Assembly (NCBI RefSeq): GCF_028618575.1
Contig: NZ_JAQITA010000001.1
Span: 233,101 to 297,100 of the forward strand
Origin: Bartonella sp. ML70XJBT.G
GTDB lineage: Bacteria > Pseudomonadota > Alphaproteobacteria > Rhizobiales > Rhizobiaceae
DNA: 64,000 nt
Direction: 5' to 3'
The notes beneath the pieces were generated by a model. The model was not told where the DNA came from and ran no database searches. It saw only the letters and a program-made list of their open reading frames with translations. The position numbers were made by a program, and so were the translations under genes. This document shows, one piece after another, positions 37,240 through 45,768 of this stretch (position 1 is its first letter; each line of letters starts with the position of its first letter).

Positions 37240-37921
37240 ACCCCTATTTAATGTGGACATTTTCTATATTTGAGACGTAAAGACTTAAAAATTCTTGCGA
37301 AAGATAAAAAAATTTGCGCCTCAATTAAAAACCTCATTTTTAGTCGGAATGGATCCATTTTTTCTATAATCATAACGATAGAGCGTTATGCCTTTAAAAT
37401 GCATTCTCTTAAAGGTGGACAGGTACTATTCTATAGGAGTGAATAGAAATTGGCGTGTTACTTTTCGCTTTATAAGAACAGATGTGGAGCTTGTTGATGA
37501 TCAAGACCACCATTGATGAAAGGAATGAAAACAAATGATGCATAATCCTGCACATCTGGGTGCGTTCTGAAAGTCCCTTTCTTGGAAGAAATGGGGCTAT
37601 CAATACAAAAATGAGCTGACCGCCTCCCTATGACAAGAACTTCTTTCTCAAGAGTGATTAATGGACATGTTGCTATGAGCACAGAGCTTGCAGTTAAATG
37701 AGAATGAGCTGGTTTTCGTAAGGCACAATTTTGGTTGGATATGCAAACAAACGATAATTTATGGCAAACAATGCAGCAGGTATTACCACCTATTTCTCCT
37801 CTGGTTTCTGAGATACCACAAACGCTATTTTGATTTCGTTGATCATTGTGCTGGTGCTTGGCTTTGTTTTTAGCTACCGCTCATTGCTCTCATTTTTTGG
37901 AAGTTTTTTTCATGGCTTCTA
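37240..37921. pseudogene. Remnants of unidentified genes
   Basis: Broken coding traces. On the minus strand, 37409-37682 holds two overlapping short frames. On the plus strand, a frame from 37741 (MQTNDNLWQTMQQVLPPISP) is interrupted at about 37829, and a hydrophobic segment continues in a shifted frame (AILISLIIVLVLGFVFSYRS, to about 37925). The latter looks like one small membrane protein with a frameshift. The identity is unknown. Confidence 0.5.
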
Positions 37922-38188
37922 TTGCTAGGTGTTTTCTATCGGCTATTTTGGTATAAAGAAATATCATTTTATCTTCTTACACCTTATTCAATGAATACAG
38001 TAGAAAACAAAGAAGATCGAATCCTCCCCTTTATTCAAAGGCAAAGCAATGTTACATCTTTTGATAAGGTGATAAAGCTAGATGTGTCTTTATGTTTTTT
38101 TCACAGGGATAATCCTTTGATCCTGCTTGAAATGATAAAAGAAAAATGTAAAAATTTCTTCTTATTGATGGGGAAGGAGCATTCATGA
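37922..38188 (+). CDS. Hypothetical short ORF coupled to the Sel1 gene
   Basis: An 88-codon frame whose TGA overlaps the ATG of the next gene (ATGA, 38185-38188). The composition is moderately protein-like (SMNTVENKEDRILPFIQRQS). It could be the decayed 3' end of the membrane protein whose start is near 37741. No convincing own start signal. Confidence 0.35.
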   Translation: MLGVFYRLFWYKEISFYLLTPYSMNTVENKEDRILPFIQRQSNVTSFDKVIKLDVSLCFFHRDNPLILLEMIKEKCKNFFLLMGKEHS

Positions 38189-39249
38189 TAAAGCAAGGCA
38201 TGATAAAAAAAAGCGTCGCGCTCTTCACCCTGATCATGATTGACTTTGCAAGTGCTCTCACGGATGCAAATTCTGCGAGAATACCTGAAGAATCCGCCAA
38301 TCTTGAACGCTCTTTAAATACTATTCAAACAAATTCAAATACAGACAAACCTTTTCAACCCTTGCAAGCTGGAGAATATGATCAAGCCTATGACTATTAT
38401 ATCCAAGGCTATTATCTGAAAGCTTTTCGTGAAGCACTCCAGCGCGCTGAACAAAATGATCCCTTTGCCCAAACTTTGGTTGCGCGAATTTACATGGAAG
38501 GATGTGCTGTTCCCATTGACGGTGCGCGCGCCGCTTTGTGGTTTGGACGTGCAGCAAAACAAGGCGATCCACAAGCGCAATTGCGTTATGGGCTTATGTT
38601 ATTTGATGGTAATTTTATTAGCAAAAACCAAGAGCTTGGTGAAGAATTTATTCGCAAAGCGGTAGATGCTGGTGTCGAGCAGGCTTATTTTTATTATGGT
38701 GAATTGCTTCTTTATAAAGCCGCTCGCGAAAAGCAGATTCTTGCCGGCGTTAGCACACCAAGTCGTGAAAATGAAGCGATAGAACAAGCACTCAAATGGT
38801 TCTTAAAAGGTGCAGCTCTTGGCGATCCTGAAGCTGCTTTTGCTGCGGCAAAAATCCTTTCTCTTGGAACTTTAACGCGCCCAAAGGATGAGCGCAATGC
38901 ACGCAAACTCATGGAAGTTGCAGCGCAAAACAACCATACCCTAGCACAAATTCTGTTAGCTCAATGGCTCGTACAAGGTCGTGGAGGAGAAACTGATTTT
39001 CAACGTGCTTTTCATTTGCTTTTCAGCAACGCCAACAAGATGATCGCGCCAGCACAAGTTTCCCTTGCCAGACTTTATCGAGACGGCATAGGCACAAAAG
39101 CCGATATGGTCATGGCAGCGGCATGGTATATGTTGGCACAGCAAGCAAAAATACAAGCTCCAGATCTTGAAATGATGCTCGAAGGAATGGATGATAAACA
39201 GCTGGAAAAAGCACGCAAAGAAGCAGCAAAGCTCCTTGTTATTTTTTAA
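38185..39249 (+). CDS. Sel1-repeat (TPR-like) exported protein
   Basis: A 354-residue protein with an N-terminal hydrophobic segment (SVALFTLIMIDFASALTDA) that fits a signal peptide. Several Sel1 repeats of about 36 residues follow: DPFAQTLVARIYMEGCAV with AALWFGRAAKQGDPQAQLRY, then EFIRKAVDAGVEQAYFYYG, ALKWFLKGAALGDPEAAFAA and SLARLYRDGIGTKADMVMAA. Sel1 proteins act as periplasmic scaffolds or regulators, for example ExoR. GGAAGGAG precedes the ATG. The same gene lies near thiE in related genomes, so it is core and not accessory. Its own broken 3' copy follows. Confidence 0.88.
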   Translation: MIKQGMIKKSVALFTLIMIDFASALTDANSARIPEESANLERSLNTIQTNSNTDKPFQPLQAGEYDQAYDYYIQGYYLKAFREALQRAEQNDPFAQTLVARIYMEGCAVPIDGARAALWFGRAAKQGDPQAQLRYGLMLFDGNFISKNQELGEEFIRKAVDAGVEQAYFYYGELLLYKAAREKQILAGVSTPSRENEAIEQALKWFLKGAALGDPEAAFAAAKILSLGTLTRPKDERNARKLMEVAAQNNHTLAQILLAQWLVQGRGGETDFQRAFHLLFSNANKMIAPAQVSLARLYRDGIGTKADMVMAAAWYMLAQQAKIQAPDLEMMLEGMDDKQLEKARKEAAKLLVIF

Positions 39250-39285
39250 AACACAAACCTATCAAGCTTTATCGAGCAAAATAGC

Positions 39286-39395
39286 ATGAACACAAAAGCC
39301 GATATGGTCATGGCAACGACATGGTATATGCTAACACAACAAGCAAGAATGCCAGCACTAGGTTTAGAAATAATGCTTGAAAAGTGGTGTGCTTT
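39286..39395 (+). pseudogene. Degenerate copy of the Sel1 gene 3' end
   Basis: The segment matches 39085-39190 (CACAAAAGCCGATATGGTCA is shared exactly) with substitutions and loss of frame. It lies 37 bases after the real gene, in the same orientation. Confidence 0.9.
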
Positions 39396-39480
39396 TCGTT
39401 CAATAAAAAAATTCACAGTGAGGAAGGCTTTTTAAAAATACGCATACATGCAGAGAAACAGAGCATGTAAAATCCTCTCT

Positions 39481-39852
39481 TTAGGTTTCATTTGGCTCAG
39501 AGATTAATTGTAAAATTGCCCTTTGTTTTACTTTAGCAAGGACTCTAAAATTTTTTAAAAGCAGATATTCTTCTCTGCTGGATGCGACTTCGTCATGATG
39601 GGTGTGTTGTTGTGTGAAGAGATCAGCGTAAAAAAAGGCAATGGGAACATTTAAGATATCGGCAATTTCCTTTAAACGCCCAGCTCCAACACGATTTAAT
39701 CCTTTTTCATATTTTTGAATTTGCTGGAAGCTTACTCCTAAAGACTGCCCTAAGTGTTTTTGAGACATTTTCAGCATGTTTCGTCTGAAGCGAATTTTTT
39801 TGCCAACGAATTGATCAATGAATTTGTCGTTATAAGGATTTTTACTTTGCAT
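39481..39852 (-). CDS. Xre-family regulator (Trp-like), copy C
   Basis: An intact 123-residue relative of copy A, in opposite orientation. The helix-turn-helix region reads KIRFRRNMLKMSQKHLGQSL then [20 protein letters not shown], so the recognition part differs from copy A (TLADHLKVSAQQ) and agrees better with copy B. The C-terminus is nearly identical to copy A. GGGAGGG precedes the ATG at 39852. The gene, its leader and the 3' flank together form an inverted copy of the module at 35.1-35.85 kb. Confidence 0.88.
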   Translation of the reverse strand: MQSKNPYNDKFIDQFVGKKIRFRRNMLKMSQKHLGQSLGVSFQQIQKYEKGLNRVGAGRLKEIADILNVPIAFFYADLFTQQHTHHDEVASSREEYLLLKNFRVLAKVKQRAILQLISEPNET

Positions 39853-39861
39853 TTTCCCTCC

Positions 39862-40065
39862 CGCCGGTTGCGAGCGCCCTCGCATTGGTATTCCGGGAGT
39901 TGAAAGAACTGAACCCTAGTCAGCATCTTGCTTTTAGTGCTGGTAAGCACTTGGACATAGCAAAATCTCCCGGAATCCCGGGACACCCGCAAAGCGGGTT
40001 CATTTTTACGCTAGGGTTTCAGGCTTTCAATCCCTATTGATCGTCGCGTATACGACCAAAACACC
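39862..40065 (-). ncRNA. Brt-like structured leader RNA, copy C
   Basis: Promoter TATGAA/TTGCCA on the minus strand (40072-40077 and 40095-40100, 17-base spacer). Helices in plus-strand coordinates: TTGAAAG (39900-39906) with CTTTCAA (40024-40030), and AACCCTAG (39912-39919) with CTAGGGTT (40011-40018). The sequences differ from copies A and B while pairing is kept. Confidence 0.78.
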
Positions 40066-40071
40066 TCTCGA

Positions 40072-40100
40072 TTCATAAAGTAATTTGAGAGGATTGGCAA
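40072..40100 (-). promoter_or_regulatory. Promoter of leader copy C
   Basis: Minus strand -35 TTGCCA (40095-40100) and -10 TATGAA (40072-40077) with a 17-base spacer. The inverted repeat across the -10 box is conserved with one change (CCTCTCAA and TCGAGAGG). Confidence 0.7.
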
Positions 40101-40179
40101 TAAGAATGACGACAGCTCTTGAAGCAATTTTTGCCAATGAGAATGTTGTTCTGAGGATTTCTGGTTTGTGGTTATTCCC

Positions 40180-40371
40180 TCTGCCGGTTGCGAGCGCCCT
40201 CGCATTGGTATTCCGGGAGTCTAAAACACTGAATCCGAGTCAGCTTTTTTGCTTTTAGTGCTGGTAAGCACTTGGACAGTGCAAAATCTCCCGGAATCCC
40301 AAAGATGTTCACAGAGTTGTTTTCTTTTTATGCTCGGATTTAGAAATTTTAAATCTCTCTTGATTGTTGCT
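40180..40371 (-). ncRNA. Brt-like leader RNA, orphan copy D
   Basis: A fourth copy of the leader, keeping AATCCGAG (40232-40239) with CTCGGATT (40333-40340), the CTCCCGGAAT block and the terminal GCGAG/CTCGC hairpin. The -35 is TTGCCA (40401-40406) but the -10 has decayed to TTTAAT, and the first 60 bases are diverged. No regulator gene follows: the sequence behind the hairpin runs directly into the upstream region of copy C. Confidence 0.7.
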
Positions 40372-40589
40372 TGTGGGATTAAAATATATTTTTAGCATAT
40401 TGGCAATAAAAATGATGACAGTTTTGTGGTGTGAGAGGCGTTCTTTTCATTTCATCAAAAAATGAAAAAAGGAGAGCCTCTAGAATTTTCGAAATAGCTT
40501 CGCTGTTTTGCTCATGGATCTTGTTTGTTCAAGAAGATGATAGGCGAACGGCGTGTGCTCTAAAAAGGAAAGATAAACATTATGCAAAT

Positions 40590-41342
40590 TTAACGTGATG
40601 CAAGGGCAAGTTTCTTTGGATCTATGGTGAATCCAGCTTCCATTAATCGATCAGCAAGCTGAGGAACTCTTTCTTTTACGTGGTCATTAAAAGGAATGTA
40701 TATAATTCCCTGAGCATCTGAAGGGATTTCAACATGTTGTTTTATGAGAATAGCGACATTTTTTCGTGTAAGCGCAGAGATTAACATACCCATTTCGAGA
40801 ATGACATTTTGGCGCGCACGGGGTTGGGCTGTTTCTGCACCGGCAGTTTTGACATAGCCCATGTCATCAGGAGTAAGCAGCACAATACCGAATTTTGTAG
40901 AACGGGTTGTCTCACAGATTTCTTTTTCCAAAGCTTCAATGATAGTTAAACCATTATCGATAGGTAAGATGTATGGATCGAGGCCAAGATCGTAAAGAAC
41001 TAGCCTAACTTGCTCTAGGGCAACATGATCATGACCATGAACGATAAAAATTTTTGGGGAAGGTGCTTGTGGGATATTGGAAGCAATCTGTGGAGAAGGA
41101 ATCGTTGGTGTTTCTTCTAGATATTGAGTCAAAGCTTCTTGTAGCTTTTTTGCTGTTTGATCTTTGCCTTGAACGTAAAGTGTTCCTGTGCTTTCATACC
41201 AATTAATGATACCTCCATCAGAGGTTCTGATTTGATGCGCTGATCTCTTGGATGCATTTTGTATAGGTTTGGTTTCTTTGATTTGATATCCACACTTGTG
41301 AATCATGTTTTGAAGGTCTTCAAACGTCCCTCTGTATTCCAT
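40590..41342 (-). CDS. TIR-like nucleotide-binding protein, possible defence effector
   Basis: A 250-residue protein with two parts. The N-terminal 85 residues (SDGGIINWYESTGTLYVQGK, then TAKKLQEAL) look like a small TBP-like fold. The C-terminal part (about 95-240) is the predicted TIR-like nucleotide-binding domain: KIFIVHGHDHVALEQVRLVL, GLTIIEALEKE with the likely catalytic glutamate, FGIVLLTPDDMGY, and ARQNVILEMGMLISAL. Related domains serve as NAD-degrading effectors in CBASS/Pycsar antiphage systems. No cyclase or other partner gene lies alongside, so the mode of activation is unknown. Confidence 0.8.
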   Translation of the reverse strand: MEYRGTFEDLQNMIHKCGYQIKETKPIQNASKRSAHQIRTSDGGIINWYESTGTLYVQGKDQTAKKLQEALTQYLEETPTIPSPQIASNIPQAPSPKIFIVHGHDHVALEQVRLVLYDLGLDPYILPIDNGLTIIEALEKEICETTRSTKFGIVLLTPDDMGYVKTAGAETAQPRARQNVILEMGMLISALTRKNVAILIKQHVEIPSDAQGIIYIPFNDHVKERVPQLADRLMEAGFTIDPKKLALASR

Positions 41343-41669
41343 TTTTATGTCCCCTTCATATCTCTATCATTCGTTAATAAATCCATGACCAATATTAATA
41401 ATGATGAGTTCCCCAAGCATAATGGCTTCTTTTTACAAGACTTTGAACTAGAAAACTTGATGATTTTTCTCTCTATATTATGGAAAAAAAGGACGCTAGA
41501 TTTTTCATCTCATTTAATTGCATTATTAAGCAGTTTTATTGAGTTTTGAGGTGAGCAAAACGCATTTTTATCCCCTTATATCTGTCATCGTGTGTTCTCT
41601 TTAGGTCATAGAGCGGCGGTGCGTGTGTGGATTTTTGTTAACGCTTTATTTACGAATTCCCTTCCCCTA

Positions 41670-42323
41670 TTACAAGGGTACGCTTGCACATTTTTCTTGC
41701 ATTTTTTTAAGAAGTTGCAAGGGATTGTCGCTCCCAAAGATGGCTTCTTCCACAGCGATAAATTCACAGGCGGTCTTTAGCACCTCATCAAAGGTCGAAA
41801 AATCGCTTCCTGCTTGAATAATGGCGGGGATTTCCATGATTTCTGCCCACCATCCTGCCAATTGCAAATTGCGCGGGTGGGCATGCGGCTTTTTATCAGC
41901 GCCGAGTTTGCCAAAAAAGAGATAATCAACACCGGCTTCTCCAGCTACCATCGCACTATGGCGATTGCGGATATTGCCAAAACCAATGATCTTTTGTGCT
42001 TTTTTCTGATCATGTAACTGTTCAAGAGCGTTAAGATCACCTTCTCTATGAAAACCATCTGCCTTTACCCGTTCAGCAATGCGACATTCGCCAGCAATGA
42101 GAAGGGCTGCACCATTGTTTTGAATATCTTGCGCATAAGTTTGCGCTTGTTTTTGTAAAAAAGCTTCATCCCCTTCAGAGTCATAAACAATGACACTTAC
42201 AAAAGTTTTTGTTGCCAAAATTTGCTGTAAAAAAGCGGGGGTAAAAGTGCGCCGAACATCTAATGTCAAAATTAATTGAGCAAAGGAGGGGGGATCAATT
42301 CGTTTATCTTTTTGTTTTGTCAT
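41670..42323 (-). CDS. Thiamine phosphate synthase-like protein
   Basis: A 217-residue TIM-barrel protein of the ThiE/TenI type that occurs near the Calvin-type glycolysis genes in Rhizobiales. Visible segments: GAALLIAGECRIAERVKADG, IIGFGNIRNRHSAMVAGEAG and VDYLFFGKLGADKKPHAHPRN (read in parts), then AIIQAGSDFSTFDEVLKTAC. The canonical ThiE phosphate- and pyrimidine-binding signatures are weak, so a role other than thiamine synthesis is possible. The 325 bases on its 3' side (41343-41669) hold nothing recognisable. Confidence 0.7.
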   Translation of the reverse strand: MTKQKDKRIDPPSFAQLILTLDVRRTFTPAFLQQILATKTFVSVIVYDSEGDEAFLQKQAQTYAQDIQNNGAALLIAGECRIAERVKADGFHREGDLNALEQLHDQKKAQKIIGFGNIRNRHSAMVAGEAGVDYLFFGKLGADKKPHAHPRNLQLAGWWAEIMEIPAIIQAGSDFSTFDEVLKTACEFIAVEEAIFGSDNPLQLLKKMQEKCASVPL

Positions 42324-42440
42324 ACAAAAACCTTGCTTTTTTAATATAAAGGAATTTAACGCTTAAAAATTAAAACTTCATCTTATAAATGTTCTTGGTT
42401 ATATTAAAAGGTTACTTTTATGACTGATGGGAGTCCATTT

Positions 42441-43583
42441 ATGGGAGACAAAAATATTTTGAACCATAAGATGTATCCTATTCAACGTGACACACGCATT
42501 GATGTGTTTCGTTCTTTAGCTTTGTTGACGATTTTTATCAATCATATTCCTGGAACGCTCTATGAGTTTATCACCCATAGAAACTTCGGTTTTTCGGATT
42601 CAGCAGAAGCATTTGTTTTGCTTTCAGGCGTTTCTCTTGGGCTCAGTTTTCATGCGCGCTTACAGCACAAGCCTTTTACTTTCATAGTACGCAAACTTTG
42701 GTACAGAGCTTTGCAGCTTTATGGAGCATATCTTTTTACCACATTTGTAACTTTAAGCCTTTTTGTTGGTGCTTTTCTACTCTGTCGGACAGAAAAACTC
42801 TTAACCATGAATAATGTGGGGCTCTTTTTCACACAACCGTTTACGGCATTTTTGCATACTTTCAGTTTTGGGCACCAATTGGGATATAATAATATTTTAC
42901 CGCTTTACATTATTCTGATGCTGTTTGCTCCTCTTGCCCTTTATTGGAGTTGTAAACATAAAGGCTTACTGCTTTTGGGTTCGTTCATGCTCTATCTCAT
43001 TTGTGGATTTTATGAAATTGCACCACCTTCTTATCCCATAGAGGGAAAATGGTTTTTAAATCCTTTCTCTTGGCAACTGCTGTTTATCATAGGCTTGACC
43101 ACCACTTTATCTCTCAAACAAGGAAAAACTATCGCTTTTCAACCCGTTTTCGTTGTTTTGGCAGCCTTGTATCTTGTGCTTTCATTGTTATGGGTGCGTT
43201 TCAGTTGGTGGGGTGTTTTGGGCTGGCTTGGTTGGTCATCCCCCTTGCTTAACTTTAATAAAACCTTTTTAAGCTTACCACGTCTCTTCCATATTGTGGC
43301 ACTTGCAACTCTCATCCTTTGTTGGCCCCGCTTGCATAATTGGTTTTATGTCTCAAAAAAACACCCCTTAGCAATTCTAGGAAAACACAGCCTTCCTGTC
43401 TTTGTAACTGGAACTGTTTTTGCTATGTTTGGACAAATTTTAAAAACAGTGATGACGGGAACGGTTTTTTCCGATACTCTCTTGATTATAAGCGGCATTG
43501 CGCTGCAATTTGGGGTGGCTTATTATTGTGAAAAACGTCGAACTCTTCAACGGTTTTCTTCAGGGAAACTCATTTGTTTGTAA
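42441..43583 (+). CDS. OpgC-family membrane acyltransferase
   Basis: About 380 residues with roughly ten membrane helices. The N-terminal RDTRIDVFRSLALLTIFINHIPG, with the conserved arginine-aspartate and the histidine in the first helix (read in parts), and GFSDSAEAFVLLSGVSLGL are the OpgC/DUF418-like signatures. OpgC adds succinyl groups to periplasmic glucans. GGGAG lies seven bases before the ATG at 42441, which I prefer to the in-frame ATG at 42420. The substrate is inferred from the family only. Confidence 0.85.
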   Translation: MGDKNILNHKMYPIQRDTRIDVFRSLALLTIFINHIPGTLYEFITHRNFGFSDSAEAFVLLSGVSLGLSFHARLQHKPFTFIVRKLWYRALQLYGAYLFTTFVTLSLFVGAFLLCRTEKLLTMNNVGLFFTQPFTAFLHTFSFGHQLGYNNILPLYIILMLFAPLALYWSCKHKGLLLLGSFMLYLICGFYEIAPPSYPIEGKWFLNPFSWQLLFIIGLTTTLSLKQGKTIAFQPVFVVLAALYLVLSLLWVRFSWWGVLGWLGWSSPLLNFNKTFLSLPRLFHIVALATLILCWPRLHNWFYVSKKHPLAILGKHSLPVFVTGTVFAMFGQILKTVMTGTVFSDTLLIISGIALQFGVAYYCEKRRTLQRFSSGKLICL

Positions 43584-43751
43584 CGCTTTCTTATAACGCG
43601 TTAACCTTAGAATAAGAAGCGCGTTGCTTAAAAGTTTTAAAAGAGGTAGTCAGATTTAAAAAATGCATTCTATACAGCAACAAAAGAAACTTTTTCCTTC
43701 TCTTTTCGTTGAGTAGCATGATTTTTGTGCTGATATTTGGAGTATAAAAGC

Positions 43752-44270
43752 GTGAGTGCACATAAACGTCCCTATGATGAACCCATTATCATGATTGAGC
43801 ATGATGCTTTTGAAAGTGCTTTTAATCGTCTCTATGAAGAGACCATGAAGCTTATTGAAGAAACAGCAAATTATATTGACACCGAAGGCAAATTAGCAGC
43901 ACGTGCTCTTTCAACAGAGATTTCTGCCATGTATGCCAAAGAAGCGATGTATTTAAGTACACGACTTATGCAAATTGCTTCTCAACTCCTGCTTCTTCGT
44001 GCTGAGCGCGAAGGAGAAATGTCACCAGAACAAATACAAAAAGAAATCGCTAAAGTATCCCTTCATACACCAACATTGCAATTGGAAAATGCTCATTGGC
44101 ACGAGCTGCCAGAAGTGTTCCGTGGCTTTGTTGATCGTTCACTGCGGCTAGAAGCACGTATGCAATATATGCGCATTGGAAAGGAAGACGGCTCTACCGA
44201 TGGATCGCAAGAAGAGAACCCTGTGGGCAAACAAATCGAATTGCTGAAAATTGCATTTGGTCGTTCTTAG
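43752..44270 (+). CDS. DUF1465 protein
   Basis: A 172-residue helical protein: FESAFNRLYEETMKLIEETA, YIDTEGKLAARALS, MYAKEAMYLSTRLMQIASQL and HELPEVFRGFVDRSLRLEAR match the alphaproteobacterial DUF1465 family. The family is conserved and of unknown function; a regulatory or cell-envelope role has been suggested by context only. The start is a GTG (VSAHKRPYDEP) with GGAG at 43739-43742. Confidence 0.85.
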   Translation: MSAHKRPYDEPIIMIEHDAFESAFNRLYEETMKLIEETANYIDTEGKLAARALSTEISAMYAKEAMYLSTRLMQIASQLLLLRAEREGEMSPEQIQKEIAKVSLHTPTLQLENAHWHELPEVFRGFVDRSLRLEARMQYMRIGKEDGSTDGSQEENPVGKQIELLKIAFGRS

Positions 44271-44430
44271 TCAATTTTGCTACGCAGTCTTTTTCATTGG
44301 GCGCTCTCTTTGCTATTTTGAGGCATATGGGGAGGAACGCACTTGCTTTAAGTCTGCGTTTTGCTTACCTTTGCTTTCTTTGCTCTCTCACCTCTTTTAA
44401 AGCGCGGGAAATGTGTATAGGCTGGAGAGC

Positions 44431-44940
44431 ATGGCAGAGACGATTCGTATTATAGGCATTGATCCAGGATTACGGCGGACAGGGTGGGGCGTTATCGATC
44501 TCTCCGGTAATCGCTTTCAATTCGTTGCAGCAGGGACAGTTTCTTCTGATGTGCGCTGTGATCTTGCTTCGAGACTTTGCCAGCTTCACAACGGACTTTC
44601 AGAGATTGTTCATCAATTCATGCCCCATGAAGCCGCCGTGGAGCATGTGTTTGTTAATAAAGATGCTACGGCAACTTTAAAACTTGGTCAAGCGCGTGCT
44701 GTTGCTTTGCTTGTTCCAGCACAAGCAAAGCTTCCCGTTTTTGAATATGCTCCAAATAAAGTCAAAAAATCCGTTATTGGTGTTGGGCATGGTGATAAAG
44801 AACAAATTCATATGATGGTAAAAGTTTTGCTGCCACGGGCTGAATTTGACAGCAGTGATGCGGCGGATGCTCTTGCTCTTGCTCTGTGCCATAGTATGCA
44901 TCGTACCAGTATCTCTCATCGTGCAAGGGTGATGGCATGA
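44431..44940 (+). CDS. ruvC: Holliday junction resolvase RuvC
   Basis: Endonuclease that cuts Holliday junctions moved by RuvAB. The 169-residue protein keeps the acidic active site: D in [15 protein letters not shown] in [14 protein letters not shown] and the final [15 protein letters not shown]. The start at 44431 (MAETIR) matches the family; an upstream ATG at 44413 would overlap the ribosome binding site GGAG. It leads the ruvCAB group. A broken copy of its 3' end separates it from ruvA. Confidence 0.95.
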   Translation: MAETIRIIGIDPGLRRTGWGVIDLSGNRFQFVAAGTVSSDVRCDLASRLCQLHNGLSEIVHQFMPHEAAVEHVFVNKDATATLKLGQARAVALLVPAQAKLPVFEYAPNKVKKSVIGVGHGDKEQIHMMVKVLLPRAEFDSSDAADALALALCHSMHRTSISHRARVMA

Positions 44941-44984
44941 TGAGTAAGAGCCTTTTTCAACGCTTCTTTGTTGATTATGCTAAG

Positions 44985-45105
44985 ATGGTGGTGTTGTGTA
45001 TCTGGGCTAAATTTGCCTGCAGTGACGGAGCGGATGCCCTTGCTCTTTGCTGGCTTGTGCTTCATAAGGTGCTCATGTCTCTCATCATGCAAAGATTGTG
45101 ATATG
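44985..45105 (+). pseudogene. Degenerate copy of the ruvC 3' end
   Basis: The segment resembles 44838-44940: GGGCTAAATTTGCCTGCAGT parallels GGGCTGAATTTGACAGCAGT, and GGATGCCCTTGCTCTTGC-like and TCTCTCATC blocks follow in order. The frame is lost. It lies 45 bases after ruvC. Confidence 0.88.
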
Positions 45106-45137
45106 ATGAGGGTTGGCTATATGATCGGATTTACAGC

Positions 45138-45755
45138 ATGATTGGCAAATTAAAAGGTATCCTTGAACATATTTTTGATGATCATATTCTTATCGATGTT
45201 CATGGGGTGAGTTATGTGGTTTTTGTCTCAAATCGGCTGCGTGCTTCTTTACCAGCTGTGGGGGAGGCGTTAAGCCTTTTTATTGAAACCCATGTACGTG
45301 AAGAAGCCATTCGTCTGTTTGGTTTTGCGACAAGAGTGGAACAAGAATGGTTTTGCATGCTGCAAAATGTTCCTGGTGTGGGAGCTAAAGTTGCCTTGGC
45401 AATTTTGGGGACTTTGTCACCAGATGAACTGGCACAGGCGATTGCCTTGAATGATGTGACAATGATCAGTCGTGCTCCAGGCGTTGGGAAAAAAGTCAGT
45501 GAAAGAATTGTCCGCGAACTAAAAAGTAAAGCTCTTCCCTTTCATGAAAATGCCCTCCACAATATTTCGCTTCCGCATCTTGAGGAGACCAATCAACCAA
45601 CAAATGAGGCGCTTGCTGCTTTGATCAAGCTTGGTTTTGAGCGTGATCAAGCAGCACGGGCTCTTGCTTTAGCGATGAAGGCTCTTGAGGGAGAAAACAT
45701 TTCTTCAGCACTGCTTATTCGCCATAGTCTCAAATTGCTTTCTCCTCCTACTTGA
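45138..45755 (+). CDS. ruvA: Holliday junction branch migration protein RuvA
   Basis: Tetrameric junction-binding subunit of RuvAB. The 205-residue protein has the N-terminal OB fold ([20 protein letters not shown]), two helix-hairpin-helix motifs ([39 protein letters not shown]) and the C-terminal RuvB-binding domain ([20 protein letters not shown]). ruvB begins 13 bases after its stop. Confidence 0.96.
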   Translation: MIGKLKGILEHIFDDHILIDVHGVSYVVFVSNRLRASLPAVGEALSLFIETHVREEAIRLFGFATRVEQEWFCMLQNVPGVGAKVALAILGTLSPDELAQAIALNDVTMISRAPGVGKKVSERIVRELKSKALPFHENALHNISLPHLEETNQPTNEALAALIKLGFERDQAARALALAMKALEGENISSALLIRHSLKLLSPPT

Positions 45756-45768
45756 GTATAAGGTAACA

